Assembly: GCA_964609025.1 (NCBI GenBank)
Contig: CAZSQM010000004.1
Span: forward strand, 78,006 to 142,005
Reading direction: 5' to 3'
Source: SIG307 sp964609025
Lineage (GTDB): Bacteria > Bacillota > Clostridia > Lachnospirales > Lachnospiraceae
Length of the DNA: 64,000 bases
How positions within the stretch are numbered: the stretch's first letter is position 1; the number at the start of each line of letters is the position of its first letter. Under the pieces are notes generated by a model. That model was not told the DNA's origin. It made no database searches and saw only the letters and a program-made list of their open reading frames with translations. Position numbers and translations under genes: made by a program. Of this stretch, positions 1-8,299 are shown piece after piece.

Positions 1-666
1 ACCTGCGCCCCAGAACCAGATGGAATTTGCCTTATGCAGTCCTTTTTCGGCACGGGCTACGTTTAACGGATGGTTGTTCAAAATATCGTAGCTCTTCTCC
101 ATCATCTCCCGTAATTTATCTTCCTTCGGCAGATATTCCCCGATTTTCTTTCCGAGAATATCGTGCGGCGGCGTCAGCGGTACTACCTGTCCCTTATCCC
201 AGATTAACAAATGACGGTAGCTTGTGCCGACATAATAGCTGTAAATATCATCCGCCAGTTCTTTCTTTACCGCGTCCAGCAGAATTGCTGCGTCCGCTGT
301 GGAAATCTCACTGGAACTGTGGTCGATAATCGTTCTTTCTCCGTAAGGTACCTCTTCTTCGGAAACCGTAACAATATTGCAACGCAGTGCAATATCCGTG
401 TCCTTCATCGGCACGCCGATGCTGAGCGCTTCCAACGGAGAACGTCCGGTATAATACTGCTTCGGGTTATAGCCGAGCACCGCCAGGTTTGCCGTATCGC
501 TTCCCGGACTCATTCCCTCCGGAATCGTTGCCGCCAGTCCCACGATTGACTTTCCCGCAAGCTCATCCATCATCGGGGTTTTTGCATACATTAACGGCGT
601 CTTTCCTCCGATTTCCGCAATCGGCTCATCTGCCATACCATCGCCTAATACTACAATGTATTTCAT
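1..666 (-). CDS. Phosphoglycerate-mutase-like phosphotransferase, cut by window edge (candidate homoserine kinase)
   Basis: Partial gene: 222 codons are present from the ATG at 666 to the window edge, with no stop. The product begins MKYIVVLGDGMADEPIAEIG and has the alkaline-phosphatase-superfamily metal-site start DGMADEP and the nucleophile region MSPGSDTANLAVLGY of cofactor-independent phosphoglycerate mutases (ApgM type). A Shine-Dalgarno AAGGAAGGTGA precedes the start. It lies 28 bases downstream of homoserine dehydrogenase on the same strand, probably co-transcribed. In several bacteria an ApgM-like protein next to hom is thought to be the missing homoserine kinase, and that role is inferred from context here. 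A plain phosphoglycerate mutase remains possible. Confidence 0.85.
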   Translation of the reverse strand, partial: MKYIVVLGDGMADEPIAEIGGKTPLMYAKTPMMDELAGKSIVGLAATIPEGMSPGSDTANLAVLGYNPKQYYTGRSPLEALSIGVPMKDTDIALRCNIVTVSEEEVPYGERTIIDHSSSEISTADAAILLDAVKKELADDIYSYYVGTSYRHLLIWDKGQVVPLTPPHDILGKKIGEYLPKEDKLREMMEKSYDILNNHPLNVARAEKGLHKANSIWFWGAG

Positions 667-694
667 CGTTTTCACCTTCCTTTTTTCTTTCTTC

Positions 695-1903
695 TTATGC
701 CTCAAACTCCACGCGGATACGGTTCTTTACCGTAATCTTCGCGCATTTCTCCTGAAACAGCGCTTCCGGCATTTTCTTCGTAATAAACGCAAACTCTCCG
801 GACACGCCCTCTGCGGTCACTTCCTTCACCTCTCCGAATGCCGCAACAGCCGCTTCCTTCTCCTGTGCCGGTACGCGTACAAAGAAAGCGTTCATTTCCT
901 CGGCAGTTGTGGAAAGCGCCAGCTTCTTGCTGCTCCAAAGTGTCATAATGTTGGTGCCGGTATGCTTTGCCGCATCAACCACATCCGCTACCACCGCGCT
1001 TGCCGTCGGAAGCTTTCCCGCACCGCTTCCGTAAAACATAACGTCGCCCAGTACATTTCCCCGTACAAGGATTCCGTTAAATACGTTATTGACACTGTAC
1101 AACGGGTGCGTTCTGTGAATCATCCGCGGCGCTACCATAGCAAAGAACTTTTCGCCTTCGCGCCGTCCGATTCCGAGAAGCTTGATGGAAGCGTCTAACG
1201 CGTCCGCATATTTCATATCCTCCGTCGTAATTTTCGTAATTCCTTCGGTATAGATATCCTCATAATCTACCTGCTTTCCGTAAGCAAGAGAAGTTAAAAT
1301 CGCAAGTTTGCGGCAGGCATCATAACCCTCCACGTCCGCCTCAGGATTGCGCTCCGCATAGCCCAGTTCCTGCGCTTCCTTCAATACGGTATCAAAATCA
1401 TAGCCGTAATCGTGCATCTGACTCAGAATATAGTTTGTTGTGCCGTTTAAAATACCGGTAATCTCCATAATCTCGTCCGCAGTCAGGGACTGGTTTAACG
1501 GACGGATAATCGGAATACCGCCGCCCACGCTCGCCTCAAATAAGAAGTTTACCTTCTTCTGTTTTGCGATTTCAAGCAGCTCCGCACCATGCTTTGCCAC
1601 CAGCTCCTTATTGGAGGTACACACGCTCTTTCCGCGCTGTAAGCACTCCTTTACATAAGCATATGCCGGATTTACACCGCCCATTACCTCTACAACAATC
1701 TCCACTTCCGGGTCGTTTACAATTACCTGAAAGTCATGCACCAGTATATTTTCCACCGGATCTCCCGGAAACTCCCGTAAATCCAGCACATATTTCACAT
1801 TGATATCCTTCCCGGCGCGTCTTGTAATGTTCTCTCTGTTTAGATTTAACACCTCGACTACGCCGGAACCTACGGTTCCGTATCCTAATACTGCAATTTC
1901 CAT
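695..1903 (-). CDS. hom: Homoserine dehydrogenase
   Basis: Reduces aspartate semialdehyde to homoserine with NAD(P)H, the branch step toward threonine and methionine, in the cytoplasm. The 402-residue protein has the nucleotide-binding loop GYGTVGSGVVEV near residues 8-19, the core motif TGILNGTTNYILSQM near residue 170 and the catalytic-lysine region GSGAGKLPTASAV near residue 290. A short ACT-like tail covers about residues 330-402, the usual place for feedback control by threonine. GGAGG precedes the ATG at 1903. It sits between the HTH-ACT gene (18-base gap) and the mutase-like gene, consistent with one threonine operon. Confidence 0.96.
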   Translation of the reverse strand: MEIAVLGYGTVGSGVVEVLNLNRENITRRAGKDINVKYVLDLREFPGDPVENILVHDFQVIVNDPEVEIVVEVMGGVNPAYAYVKECLQRGKSVCTSNKELVAKHGAELLEIAKQKKVNFLFEASVGGGIPIIRPLNQSLTADEIMEITGILNGTTNYILSQMHDYGYDFDTVLKEAQELGYAERNPEADVEGYDACRKLAILTSLAYGKQVDYEDIYTEGITKITTEDMKYADALDASIKLLGIGRREGEKFFAMVAPRMIHRTHPLYSVNNVFNGILVRGNVLGDVMFYGSGAGKLPTASAVVADVVDAAKHTGTNIMTLWSSKKLALSTTAEEMNAFFVRVPAQEKEAAVAAFGEVKEVTAEGVSGEFAFITKKMPEALFQEKCAKITVKNRIRVEFEA

Positions 1904-1921
1904 GTTCTTTGCCTCCGTTGT

Positions 1922-2362
1922 TTATTCTCTGCCCAATATCTTAATATAGTGTACCCCATGAATTGCCTCCATCCGTTCAACCAGTACCGTTGCCTCCTCG
2001 GTCTGCGGAAGCATCTCGATGGAAATGGTAAGCGACGCAATGCCGCCGATCGGTATCGCCTGATGAATTGTGAGGATATTCGCCCTGCTCTTTGCTATTT
2101 CCCCCAATACCACGGACAAAAGTCCCGGCTCGTCATCCATTTGAAGCATAAACGTAATGGTTCTGCCGCGGTTATTTTCATGGAACGGGAAAATATCGTC
2201 CTTGTACTTGTAGAAGGAACTCCGGCTGATTCCAACCGCTTCCACCGCCTCCTGCACGGTCAGTACCCGTTCGGAATCCAGCAGACGTTTCGCTTCCACC
2301 ACCTGTAACAGCACCTCGGGTACCGCTTTTTTCTTTACGATATAGTATTTCTCCTCTTTCAA
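1922..2362 (-). CDS. thrR: HTH-ACT regulator, PheB/ThrR family
   Basis: A 146-residue protein with two parts: an N-terminal helix-turn-helix (about residues 36-60, VQEAVEAVGISRSSFYKYK) and a C-terminal ACT domain starting near residue 70 (TFMLQMDDEPGLLSVVLGEI) that normally binds an amino acid. The family includes PheB of Bacillus subtilis, renamed ThrR after it was shown to control threonine genes. Translation most likely starts at TTG (2360-2362), preceded by a GGGGGC ribosome site; no in-frame ATG fits. As first gene of the hom operon, with an inverted repeat at its promoter, it is a good candidate autoregulator. Ligand and operator assignment are inference. Confidence 0.88.
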   Translation of the reverse strand: MKEEKYYIVKKKAVPEVLLQVVEAKRLLDSERVLTVQEAVEAVGISRSSFYKYKDDIFPFHENNRGRTITFMLQMDDEPGLLSVVLGEIAKSRANILTIHQAIPIGGIASLTISIEMLPQTEEATVLVERMEAIHGVHYIKILGRE

Positions 2363-2399
2363 AGGGTAGCCCCCTTTCGTGTTCGTGCTATAAAAACAA

Positions 2400-2440
2400 G
2401 TGTCCGTATCAAGAAGATATCATAACACATCTACGGACAC
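2400..2440. promoter_or_regulatory. Inverted repeat at the hom-operon promoter
   Basis: GTGTCCGTA (2400-2408) and TACGGACAC (2432-2440) are perfect 9-base inverted arms separated by 23 bases. One arm lies in the spacer between -35 and -10 and the other just past the predicted start site, so a bound dimer would straddle the -10 box. This suits repression by the adjacent HTH-ACT protein. Confidence 0.6.
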
Positions 2441-2447
2441 ATTGCAA
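2419..2447 (-). promoter_or_regulatory. Sigma-A-type promoter for the thrR-hom operon
   Basis: On the minus strand, TTGCAA (2442-2447), a 17-base spacer and TATGAT (2419-2424). The leader to the TTG start is about 50 bases. Confidence 0.65.
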
Positions 2448-2474
2448 CTATTTTCGAAAATTTGATGTCAGACG

Positions 2475-2545
2475 TCCGGGCAAGAGGCTGTCGCACCGGG
2501 TACGCGGTCCCATTTTTGCAGGCAGGGAATTGTCTGTCACTGCAA
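2475..2545. repeat. Diverged intergenic repeat, copy 1
   Basis: This stretch resembles 16888-16953. The shared skeleton is GGCTGYCGCA, a GC-rich gap, CCCATTYTTGCARGC, GGG, then TTG and GCAAC. The two copies are diverged and noncoding, and the match was aligned by eye. Confidence 0.35.
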
Positions 2546-2567
2546 CAATACGGTATTTCCTATAAAG

Positions 2568-2651
2568 ATTCAGGTGCCAAAACACATGCTGATACGAAAG
2601 GAACTTTGCATAGGAGAAAGGACTCTTTCTCCTATGCAAAGTTCCGTAATT
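2568..2651. repeat. Palindromic intergenic repeat, copy A (21-bp perfect stem)
   Basis: The hairpin 2600-2620/2625-2645 (GGAACTTTGCATAGGAGAAAG and its complement) is a perfect 21-bp stem with a 4-base loop. Its left flank 2568-2600 matches 11860-11892 at 32 of 33 bases. Its right flank GTAATTG resembles the flanks of the copies at 39731-39901 and 47427-47480. It lies just past the stop codon of the S41 protease gene and could also end that operon's transcript. Confidence 0.8.
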
Positions 2652-2654
2652 GTT

Positions 2655-4004
2655 CTACTGCATTTGCTTTTTTACTTCCTCGATTGCGGCCTGCAGCTGA
2701 TTGTCCTCCTCCAACGGGATTACCACCATCTGCTTTAACTCCTCCGTAAGCTCCACCTTCACGTCCGGCGTAATTCCAAGCCCGTGAATGCATCTGCCCT
2801 TCGGCGTATAGTAGGTGGATACCGTCATTTTTACCGCGCTTCCGTCCGGCAACGGCAGAATGCTCTGCACAATGCCCTTGCCGAAGCTCTGGGTTCCCAC
2901 AATCGTTGCCAGTCCGTAATCCTGCAACGCTCCGGAAAAGATTTCGGATGCGCTGGCACTGTTTCCGTTAACCAGCACCGCCATCGGAAGCTCGCCGATG
3001 CTGCCCGGGGTTGCCTTGATTTCGTCCTTGTCCTCATACTTATCTAACGTATATACGATAAGGCCTTCCTCTAAGAATAAATCCAGCATATCGCAGACCG
3101 TTGTTAAAAGTCCGCCCGGATTGTCGCGGATATCGACAACCAGCCCCTTCATTCCCTGCTTTTTTAACGCATTTAACGCGGTTTCAAACTGTTCGGTCGT
3201 CACCTCGTCAAACTCCATAATGTAAATATAACCGATGGAATCCTCTAACATTTCATACGTTACGGTTTCCACTTCAATCAAATCACGGACTACCTGCAAG
3301 GTCACATACTCGCTCTCCGCAGCGCGCCATACTTCCACCTCTACCGTTGTCCCCTGTTCGCCCTTCATCCGCTTTACCGCCAGATTCAAATCCCAGTCCG
3401 AAACATCCTCACCGTCAATCCGGGTAATAATATCTCCCGGAAGCATCCCGGCATTATAGGCCGGACCGTCTACAAACGGCCGCACAATCGTAATGACCTT
3501 CGTGGAAGCGTTCTGGTTTACTAACGCACCGATACCGCAGTAAACACCCTCCACCGACTCCATCAGTTCCGCATATTCCTCCTTCGTATAGTAACAGGAA
3601 TACGGGTCATCCAATGCTTCTAACAGACCGCGGTACATTCCCTCATACAAATCCTCGTCATTTACATCCTCCCAGAAATACATATTAATCAGCATTTTTA
3701 AGTAATTTGCCTTGGTAAGGAAATCCTCGTCGGAGGTTGTTGCGCCGTCCTCCTCGTCCGTTTCCTTCCCGCCGCCCTGCAGTCGGTCAAGCAGTCCCAA
3801 AAGACCGCCGCTTCCACTGCTTTCTTTCTCGTTTTCCTCTTTCTCCCCGTTCGTTTCCTCCTGCGTATCCTCCGTACCGTTTGTCCGTCCGGTACTGCCG
3901 ATACCGCAGCCTGCCATAGCCGCAACGCTTGTCACACAAAGCACACAAACCAAAACCAGCGCGGCAAACCGCTTTAAATTGCTTTCCTTTTTACTTTCTT
4001 TCAT
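2655..4004 (-). CDS. S41 carboxy-terminal processing protease, lipoprotein
   Basis: A 449-residue CtpA/CtpB-type serine protease outside the membrane. A signal segment ends in AMAGC (Cys about residue 33), which suggests a lipid anchor. An acidic linker follows, then a PDZ domain near residues 140-220 (DGPAYNAGMLPGDIITRIDG) and the protease domain with VDIRDNPGG, the serine region NGNSASASEIFSGAL and the lysine region GTQSFGKGIVQSI. I chose the ATG at 4004 because GGAAGGAAG lies upstream; an ATG at 4046 would overlap the previous gene. As last gene after ftsE, ftsX and the M23 hydrolase, it may process a wall or division protein. Confidence 0.92.
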   Translation of the reverse strand: MKESKKESNLKRFAALVLVCVLCVTSVAAMAGCGIGSTGRTNGTEDTQEETNGEKEENEKESSGSGGLLGLLDRLQGGGKETDEEDGATTSDEDFLTKANYLKMLINMYFWEDVNDEDLYEGMYRGLLEALDDPYSCYYTKEEYAELMESVEGVYCGIGALVNQNASTKVITIVRPFVDGPAYNAGMLPGDIITRIDGEDVSDWDLNLAVKRMKGEQGTTVEVEVWRAAESEYVTLQVVRDLIEVETVTYEMLEDSIGYIYIMEFDEVTTEQFETALNALKKQGMKGLVVDIRDNPGGLLTTVCDMLDLFLEEGLIVYTLDKYEDKDEIKATPGSIGELPMAVLVNGNSASASEIFSGALQDYGLATIVGTQSFGKGIVQSILPLPDGSAVKMTVSTYYTPKGRCIHGLGITPDVKVELTEELKQMVVIPLEEDNQLQAAIEEVKKQMQ

Positions 4005-4032
4005 CTTAATTCTACTTCCTTCCGTCTTCTCT

Positions 4033-5316
4033 TTACGGGCTGACATAATCGCACGGGTCTACCAGGGCTCCGTTAATTCGTATCGTAAAATGCAGATGCG
4101 GAGCGGTAGACCAGCCCGTCGAACCGCATTTCATAATCACCTGCCCCTGCTTTACATAATCGCCCACCGACACAAGAAGCTGGGACGCATGAAGATAATA
4201 CGTCACCACTCCGTTTCCGTGGTCGATTACCACATGATTTCCGTTCATGGAACTCCATTCCGCTTTTATTACCGTGCCGGCAAGAGAAGCGACAATGTCC
4301 GCGCCGTAAGCTCCGCCGATATCAATTCCGCTGTGATACTCCCGCTTTCCCGTAATCGGACTGGTACGATATCCGAAATAAGAGTAAATATTCGGGTCGC
4401 CCGGAAACGGCCAAATCATATTGTCCACCGAAGTTTCGTCGGTCAGACCGAGCTTCTTTAATTCCTCCTCGCGCCGCTTACGCTCCTCTTCTTCCCTTCT
4501 TAACCGTTCCTCCTCCTCACGTCTTTTCCGTTCCTCTTCCTCCACCCGGATACGTTCCTTTTCTTCCAAATCCGCAATCTCAAGCTGCTTGCTTTCGATT
4601 TCCTCGTAATACTCAAAATACTGTTCCTCCGATATTCCGAGGCTTGCCGTCAGTTCCTCCATATACGCCGCCTTATTGGCAACCAGAATGCTCAAATTAT
4701 CAATCTGTAACTGCTGTTCCTCTTTCTCGGCATTTAATTCCACAAGCTTAATCTCATACGCCTCTTCCTTCTCGCGTACCGTCTGGCAGGAGGCCTCATA
4801 GCGTTTCAAAAGATTGTCGTCATATGCCGCAATCTGCGAACGATATTCCACCTGATTCAGCAAATCCTCCAGACTTTCGGAGCCGGTAAGCAGCTCCCAA
4901 AAACTGGTGTCCCCGTTCTCGTACATATATTTTATCCGTGCTTTCATGGTTACATACTGATTATCTTTTGTCTGAACCGCTTCTTCCAGTTCCCGTCCGG
5001 CTTCTTTCAGCGCGGCTTCGCATTCCGCAATGCTCTGTTTCAGCTTCTCCATTTCACCGTAAGCAAGCGAAAGCTCCTCATCCACCCTTTTGATGTACTC
5101 CTCCGTATTCTTTTTATCCGCCTCCAGCGCCGCAATCCGCTCCTCTGCCTCTTTTTTGAGCTGTTCCAGCGCTTCTTTCTCCTCTTTTGCCTTATCGATG
5201 GCAGACTGGTACGACTCCTCTGCAAAGACCGTGTTCTCCCTGCCGCCCGGAAGCAGCATTACAAGCATTGACGCCGCCACTACATAGCATATTCCTTTTT
5301 TCCAGATTCGTTTCAT
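4033..5316 (-). CDS. M23 family metallopeptidase with coiled coil (EnvC/PcsB-like)
   Basis: Exported 427-residue protein: signal peptide (about residues 1-32), a long coiled coil (about 35-285, ending in Arg/Glu-rich repeats such as EEEERKRREEEER) and a C-terminal LytM/M23 domain (about 310-427). Zinc ligands appear in YHSGIDIGG and in TAPHLHFTI. This is the layout of hydrolases or activators driven by FtsEX during septum splitting (EnvC, PcsB). It lies 38 bases after ftsX in the same operon, so an FtsEX-controlled peptidoglycan endopeptidase is well supported. The conserved ligands suggest it is itself active. Confidence 0.92.
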   Translation of the reverse strand: MKRIWKKGICYVVAASMLVMLLPGGRENTVFAEESYQSAIDKAKEEKEALEQLKKEAEERIAALEADKKNTEEYIKRVDEELSLAYGEMEKLKQSIAECEAALKEAGRELEEAVQTKDNQYVTMKARIKYMYENGDTSFWELLTGSESLEDLLNQVEYRSQIAAYDDNLLKRYEASCQTVREKEEAYEIKLVELNAEKEEQQLQIDNLSILVANKAAYMEELTASLGISEEQYFEYYEEIESKQLEIADLEEKERIRVEEEERKRREEEERLRREEEERKRREEELKKLGLTDETSVDNMIWPFPGDPNIYSYFGYRTSPITGKREYHSGIDIGGAYGADIVASLAGTVIKAEWSSMNGNHVVIDHGNGVVTYYLHASQLLVSVGDYVKQGQVIMKCGSTGWSTAPHLHFTIRINGALVDPCDYVSP

Positions 5317-5354
5317 CTGTCTTCTCCTTTCCTATCGGTATTTCTTCCTTTTTT

Positions 5355-6272
5355 CTACCGCAAACTGATTTTCCGCAGCTGTTTTCCCGTCGTCATCACA
5401 CTGCCGAGCAGACCGATTAACACACCGATGCCCAGCACTAACGGTGTAAGATAACAAAAAATCTGCTCCTCGCTTAAAAATGTCATCTTATGAAACACAC
5501 TTTCATATTCTCCCGACAAATAGCCGATTACTTTTCCGTAGATGAAATGCAAAATTCCTAACGGCAAAACCGCACCGCACAGTCCTAGCAACATTCCTTC
5601 CACAATAAACGGAAACCGCACGAAAAAGTCGGTCGCGCCGATCAGATTCATAATGGAAATTTCCTCCTTCCGCACCGAAATTCCCATAGAAACCGTCATG
5701 TGAATCAAAAACATTGCCACTGCAACCAATACTAAAATAATGGAAACGGAAACCAACGTCGCAATCTGATTGACGCCGCTTAAGCTTTCCGCTACACCGT
5801 CCAGCGCGTTGACGCGGCGCACGCCGTCCAGTCCCTCAATATAGCGCACCAGGACCTCCTGCATGGATACGTCATTTAAAAATACTTTATACGATGCCGA
5901 ATCTTCCAACGGATTATCCGTTCCGAAGGTAGCCGCCAGTTCCTCGTTCAAATGGTCCTTTTTATAATTTTCCCATGCCTCCTCGGCGGAAATGTAAACC
6001 ACATCCGCCACCTCCGCACGTTTTCTGATTGCCTCACCGATGGCCTGAACCGTCTGTTCCGGACAATCCTTTTCAAACAAAACCGTCACGCCCACATTCT
6101 GCTCCGCTTCTTTCATCACATAGCGGACATTCATCGCAACAAAATAAAACAAGCCGATTAAAAACAAACTTGCCGCAATCGTTCCGATGGAAGCAAGGGA
6201 AAACTTGCGATTGTGGAAAATACTCCGGATTCCCTGCTTTAAACAATAAAAAAAGGTTCTAATACTTTGCAT
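5355..6272 (-). CDS. ftsX: Cell division ABC permease FtsX
   Basis: A 305-residue membrane protein: one N-terminal segment (RKFSLASIGTIAASLFLIG), an extracellular domain of about 110 residues, and three C-terminal segments including SVSIILVLVAVAMFLIH. This is the four-helix FtsX plan. The ORF could start at 6299, but GGGCGG sits 8 bases before the ATG at 6272 (MQSIRTFFYC), which I prefer. It overlaps the ftsE stop by 14 bases, showing translational coupling. With FtsE it transmits ATP-driven motion across the membrane to the wall hydrolase encoded next. Confidence 0.94.
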   Translation of the reverse strand: MQSIRTFFYCLKQGIRSIFHNRKFSLASIGTIAASLFLIGLFYFVAMNVRYVMKEAEQNVGVTVLFEKDCPEQTVQAIGEAIRKRAEVADVVYISAEEAWENYKKDHLNEELAATFGTDNPLEDSASYKVFLNDVSMQEVLVRYIEGLDGVRRVNALDGVAESLSGVNQIATLVSVSIILVLVAVAMFLIHMTVSMGISVRKEEISIMNLIGATDFFVRFPFIVEGMLLGLCGAVLPLGILHFIYGKVIGYLSGEYESVFHKMTFLSEEQIFCYLTPLVLGIGVLIGLLGSVMTTGKQLRKISLR

Positions 6273-6999
6273 ATACATATCCGCCCTTTTGCTCATCACT
6301 GATTACTCTGCCGTTTTTCAGCGTAATAACACGCTTCTGCATCATATCTACTACCTCACGGTTATGCGTTACCACAACCACCGTTGTGCCGCGGCGGTTG
6401 ACTTCCTCCAATAAATGCATAATCTCCCACGAATTTTTCGGGTCCAAATTTCCGGTAGGCTCATCCGCAAGCAAAATCACCGGATTGTTAATCAACGCTC
6501 TTGCCAACGCCACACGCTGCTGCTCGCCGCCGGAAAGCTCCGACGGAAACGCCTTATACTTTTCGTTCAATCCTACCAGGGAAAGCATACGCGGCACCCG
6601 CTTCTTAATCTCCGCCGGCGGAACTTCAATCACACGCTGGGCAAACGCCACGTTCTCATAAGCGTTCCGATCCTTTAACAGCCGGAAATCCTGAAACACC
6701 ACGCCGATACTGCGGCGGTATTTGCTGACCTGATAGCGGCGCAGTCTGGAAAGCTCTCTGCCCGCCACAAAAACCTTACCCTTTGTCGGAGAAATTTCCC
6801 GTAACATCAGCCGGATTAACGTCGACTTTCCCGAACCGCTGCTTCCGACAATAAAGACAAATTCTCCTTTCTTAATGCTGATACAGATATCATCAACGGC
6901 ATGGACATCCTTCTGATATGCCTTTGAAACATGGTCAAACAGGATGACCGGCGCCTGTATATTCTGTAAATCTCTGTGTAAATCGTACGAACCCGCCAT
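6259..6999 (-). CDS. ftsE: Cell division ABC ATPase FtsE
   Basis: A 246-residue cytoplasmic ATPase with Walker A IVGSSGSGKSTLIRLM, Q-loop region GVVFQDFRLL, signature LSGGEQQRVALARAL and Walker B VILLADEPTGNLDP, typical of FtsE. The start at 6999 has the strong ribosome site AAGGAGGAGAG 7 bases upstream; the longer frame to 7053 has none and would begin in the hairpin at 7026-7050. It partners FtsX, whose start it overlaps. First gene of the ftsE-ftsX-M23-S41 set. Confidence 0.95.
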   Translation of the reverse strand: MAGSYDLHRDLQNIQAPVILFDHVSKAYQKDVHAVDDICISIKKGEFVFIVGSSGSGKSTLIRLMLREISPTKGKVFVAGRELSRLRRYQVSKYRRSIGVVFQDFRLLKDRNAYENVAFAQRVIEVPPAEIKKRVPRMLSLVGLNEKYKAFPSELSGGEQQRVALARALINNPVILLADEPTGNLDPKNSWEIMHLLEEVNRRGTTVVVVTHNREVVDMMQKRVITLKNGRVISDEQKGGYVYAKY

Positions 7000-7025
7000 G
7001 CGGTTCTCTCCTCCTTTATAAACAA

Positions 7026-7050
7026 CAGCCGCATCGTTACGGTGCGGCTG
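7026..7050 (-). terminator. Hairpin between the PucR-type gene and ftsE
   Basis: CAGCCGCA/TGCGGCTG forms an 8-bp stem with a 9-base loop, followed on the minus strand by TTGTTTA. It is a weak terminator or attenuator just after the stop of the regulator gene, so ftsE may be read partly from upstream. Confidence 0.5.
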
Positions 7051-7058
7051 CACAAGCC

Positions 7059-8147
7059 TTAAAACTCCATATTCTCCATGTACTTCATGTACTTTACCAC
7101 CATGAGCGCCATCTTAAACGTAATCGCGTCTTCAAAAATACGAAGGTCGAGATTCGTCATCTTCTGCAGCTTATCCAGCCGGTACACCAGCGTGTTTCTG
7201 TGGATATAAAGCTGACGCGAGGTTTCCGAAACATTCAGGTTGTTTTCAAAGAACTTATTGATGGTAACAATCGTTTCTTCATCAAAATCGTCCGGCGACT
7301 TTCCGTCAAAAATTTCCCGGATAAAGACCTTGCACATCGGCATCGGAAGCTGATACACCAGTCTGCCGATTCCGAGATTGGAGTAAGCCACCACGTTGCG
7401 GTCACTGTAAAAGATTTTCCCGACCTCCAACGCCATCTTCGCCTCTTTATAGGAGCGGGACACATCCTTAATTTCATTGACAATCGTTCCGAAGGAAATG
7501 TTCACTTTCGTCATCGCCTCGGTGTTGAGCGTATCTAAAAGCACCTTTGCGGTCTTCATTAAATTGTCATAGTCCTCGTTCAGCTTTAACTCTTTCACAA
7601 GGATAATGTTTTTCTCGTCCACCGCCGTGATAAAATCGCGGTTCTTTCCCGCGAAAAGACTCCGCACCGTTTCCAAAGCATTCATATCCTTTTCCTGCTT
7701 TGTTTCGATTAAAAATACAACGCGGCGCGCGTCCGTTTCGATGTGCAGCTTCTTCGCAAGATTGTAAATATCCACCAGAAGAAGGTTGTCCAGCAAAAGA
7801 TTCTTGATAAAATTATCCTTGTCGTAACGCTCCTTGTAAGCGACAATCAAATTCTGAATCTGAAATGCCGTCATCTTTCCGATCATATAAACATCATCCG
7901 TATCGCCCTTTGCCAAAATGACAAACTCCAGATGATTATCATCATATACTTTAAAAAACTGATATCCGGCTAACGTCTGACTGTCTGCCGGCGAATCGAC
8001 AAAAGCAAGCACCGCCTCGGTACTTTCCGCACCGGGTAAAAGCGTCGCCGCCAAAATCTCTCCGTCGGTTCCCAATACACATAAATCTACCCTTGTAATT
8101 GCCTTCAACCCATCAATTGTGCTCTGTAACACCTGATTTGAAATCAT
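7059..8147 (-). CDS. PucR/CdaR-type transcriptional regulator (sugar-diacid regulator family)
   Basis: A 362-residue protein with a C-terminal PucR-type helix-turn-helix (about residues 300-355: NLNVSETSRQLYIHRNTLVY). The central region (about 150-290) resembles the GGDEF-like domain usual in this family, and the N-terminal third may be a sensor. The ATG at 8147 is preceded by AAAGGAGGATAT; the frame extends to 8267 but would start upstream of the promoter. It has its own promoter at 8188-8216. Neighbours do not reveal a target; the MsmK gene upstream may be the nearest clue. This CdaR is not the YbbR-domain CdaR at 56268. Confidence 0.85.
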   Translation of the reverse strand: MISNQVLQSTIDGLKAITRVDLCVLGTDGEILAATLLPGAESTEAVLAFVDSPADSQTLAGYQFFKVYDDNHLEFVILAKGDTDDVYMIGKMTAFQIQNLIVAYKERYDKDNFIKNLLLDNLLLVDIYNLAKKLHIETDARRVVFLIETKQEKDMNALETVRSLFAGKNRDFITAVDEKNIILVKELKLNEDYDNLMKTAKVLLDTLNTEAMTKVNISFGTIVNEIKDVSRSYKEAKMALEVGKIFYSDRNVVAYSNLGIGRLVYQLPMPMCKVFIREIFDGKSPDDFDEETIVTINKFFENNLNVSETSRQLYIHRNTLVYRLDKLQKMTNLDLRIFEDAITFKMALMVVKYMKYMENMEF

Positions 8148-8187
8148 ATATCCTCCTTTGCAAGCAAAACACGCTCCCATTATTGTC

Positions 8188-8216
8188 AGTTTATCATTCA
8201 CGTTGTGAAAAGTCAA
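8188..8216 (-). promoter_or_regulatory. Promoter of the PucR-type regulator
   Basis: On the minus strand, TTGACT (8211-8216), 17-base spacer, TAAACT (8188-8193), giving a leader of about 35 bases. Confidence 0.6.
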
Positions 8217-8250
8217 CAAAACTGTCCCTAAATAATTTATGAATTTAAAA

Positions 8251-8288
8251 ACGGGGCTCCGCACCAATGCGCGGAAGCCCCGTAAAAA
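8251..8288 (-). terminator. Intrinsic terminator after the MsmK gene
   Basis: An ACGGGGCTCCGC arm pairs with GCGGAAGCCCCGT (one bulged A) around a 7-base loop. A-runs lie on one side and T-runs on the other, so it can work in both directions. It sits directly after the MsmK stop codon. Confidence 0.8.
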
Positions 8289-8299
8289 ATCTTATTGGA

